Assembly (NCBI GenBank): GCA_947492175.1
Contig: CANLMQ010000012.1
Span: 1-64,000 of the forward strand
DNA: 64,000 nt
Source of the DNA: an uncultured Draconibacterium sp.
GTDB taxonomy: Bacteria; Bacteroidota; Bacteroidia; Bacteroidales; Prolixibacteraceae
Reading direction: 5' to 3'
Within the stretch, counting starts at the first letter, position 1, and the number at the start of each line of letters is the position of its first letter. Positions 63,884-64,000 of the stretch are shown piece after piece. The notes beneath the pieces are model-generated. The model did not search any database and had not been told where the DNA came from. It saw only the letters and a list, made by a program, of their open reading frames with translations. Both the position numbers and the translations under genes were made by a program.

Positions 63884-63925
63884 GGGATTCTTGATGCGAG
63901 ATACCCGATTCTTGAGGCTGGTTAC
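63884..63925. repeat. NNGATNC heptad block
   Basis: Units GGGATTC, TTGATGC, GAGATAC, CCGATTC, TTGAGGC, TGGTTAC in perfect period 7, the same family as at 59522. No gene is visible in the last 190 bases. Confidence 0.7.
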
Positions 63926-64000
63926 TAAATACCAGCTATAGAAACTAATTGGTTTTCCTTCCTGGTCAGGAATTTTTCAATTCAAAAAGGTTTTACTGTT

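Overview
The window reads as a chromosomal segment of a Bacteroidota bacterium, most like the Marinilabiliales/Prolixibacteraceae group. The basis is: TAnnTTTG-type -7 promoter boxes with TTTG near -33, TonB-dependent receptors with a carboxypeptidase-like N-terminal domain, an S46 dipeptidyl-peptidase, Tat-exported Gfo/Idh oxidoreductases, Cys-type sulfatases and moderate-to-low GC. The genus is inference. I see no rRNA, tRNA, phage, transposase or CRISPR locus.

Layout. 0.2-2.7 kb: an exported esterase, two small proteins of unknown function and a VF530-type small protein. 2.7-4.8 kb: overlapping mnmH-selD, the selenouridine-tRNA branch of selenium metabolism; a stand-alone YedF-type protein at 24 kb may belong with it. 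4.9-18.7 kb: a seven-gene minus-strand operon for (manno)glycoside breakdown (disaccharide 2-epimerase, GH38 alpha-mannosidase, two Tat-exported Gfo/Idh oxidoreductases, sugar MFS porter, GH76-like lipoprotein, UroD/MtaA-like methyltransferase), divergent from an AraC regulator and a long transaldolase-family gene. 18.9-24.3 kb: a beta-helix exoprotein, an M20 hydrolase, an M48 protease and the YedF-like gene. 24.4-27.2 kb: an accessory strip with a 101-bp palindromic repeat, a 16-unit 41-bp dyad array, two orphan genes and an attC-like palindrome. 27.2-36 kb: cinA, an AsmA-like protein, an SDR, a sulfatase, a ygiD-type dioxygenase and an SMP-30 lactonase. 36.3-49 kb: a radical SAM protein, a sialate O-acetylesterase, a second sulfatase, an S46 peptidase, a putative porin, a USP, an ADP-forming acyl-CoA synthetase and fabI. 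49.5-54.6 kb: an M49-like metallopeptidase and a metal-handling trio (Cys/His-rich secreted protein, TonB receptor, HMA protein). 54.7-55.7 kb: a gene-free, palindrome-rich island. 55.8-64 kb: rplS, a C69 peptidase, a trans-sulfuration PLP enzyme, an M23 peptidase, a coiled-coil protein with zapA, and rny.

How the genes fit together. The large operon probably imports and rearranges mannosides: glycosidases and oxidoreductases act in the periplasm, the porter brings sugars in, and epimerase and transaldolase feed central metabolism, with the AraC protein as the likely sensor. The second half is mainly protein and glycan scavenging plus housekeeping.

The most unusual content is non-coding: (i) sixteen dyads spaced exactly 41 bp apart that switch sequence midway while keeping phase; (ii) a 101-bp multi-hairpin repeat present twice without indels, one copy supplying a gene's stop codon; (iii) period-7 imperfect tandem blocks at many gene borders; (iv) the palindrome-rich island beside rplS.
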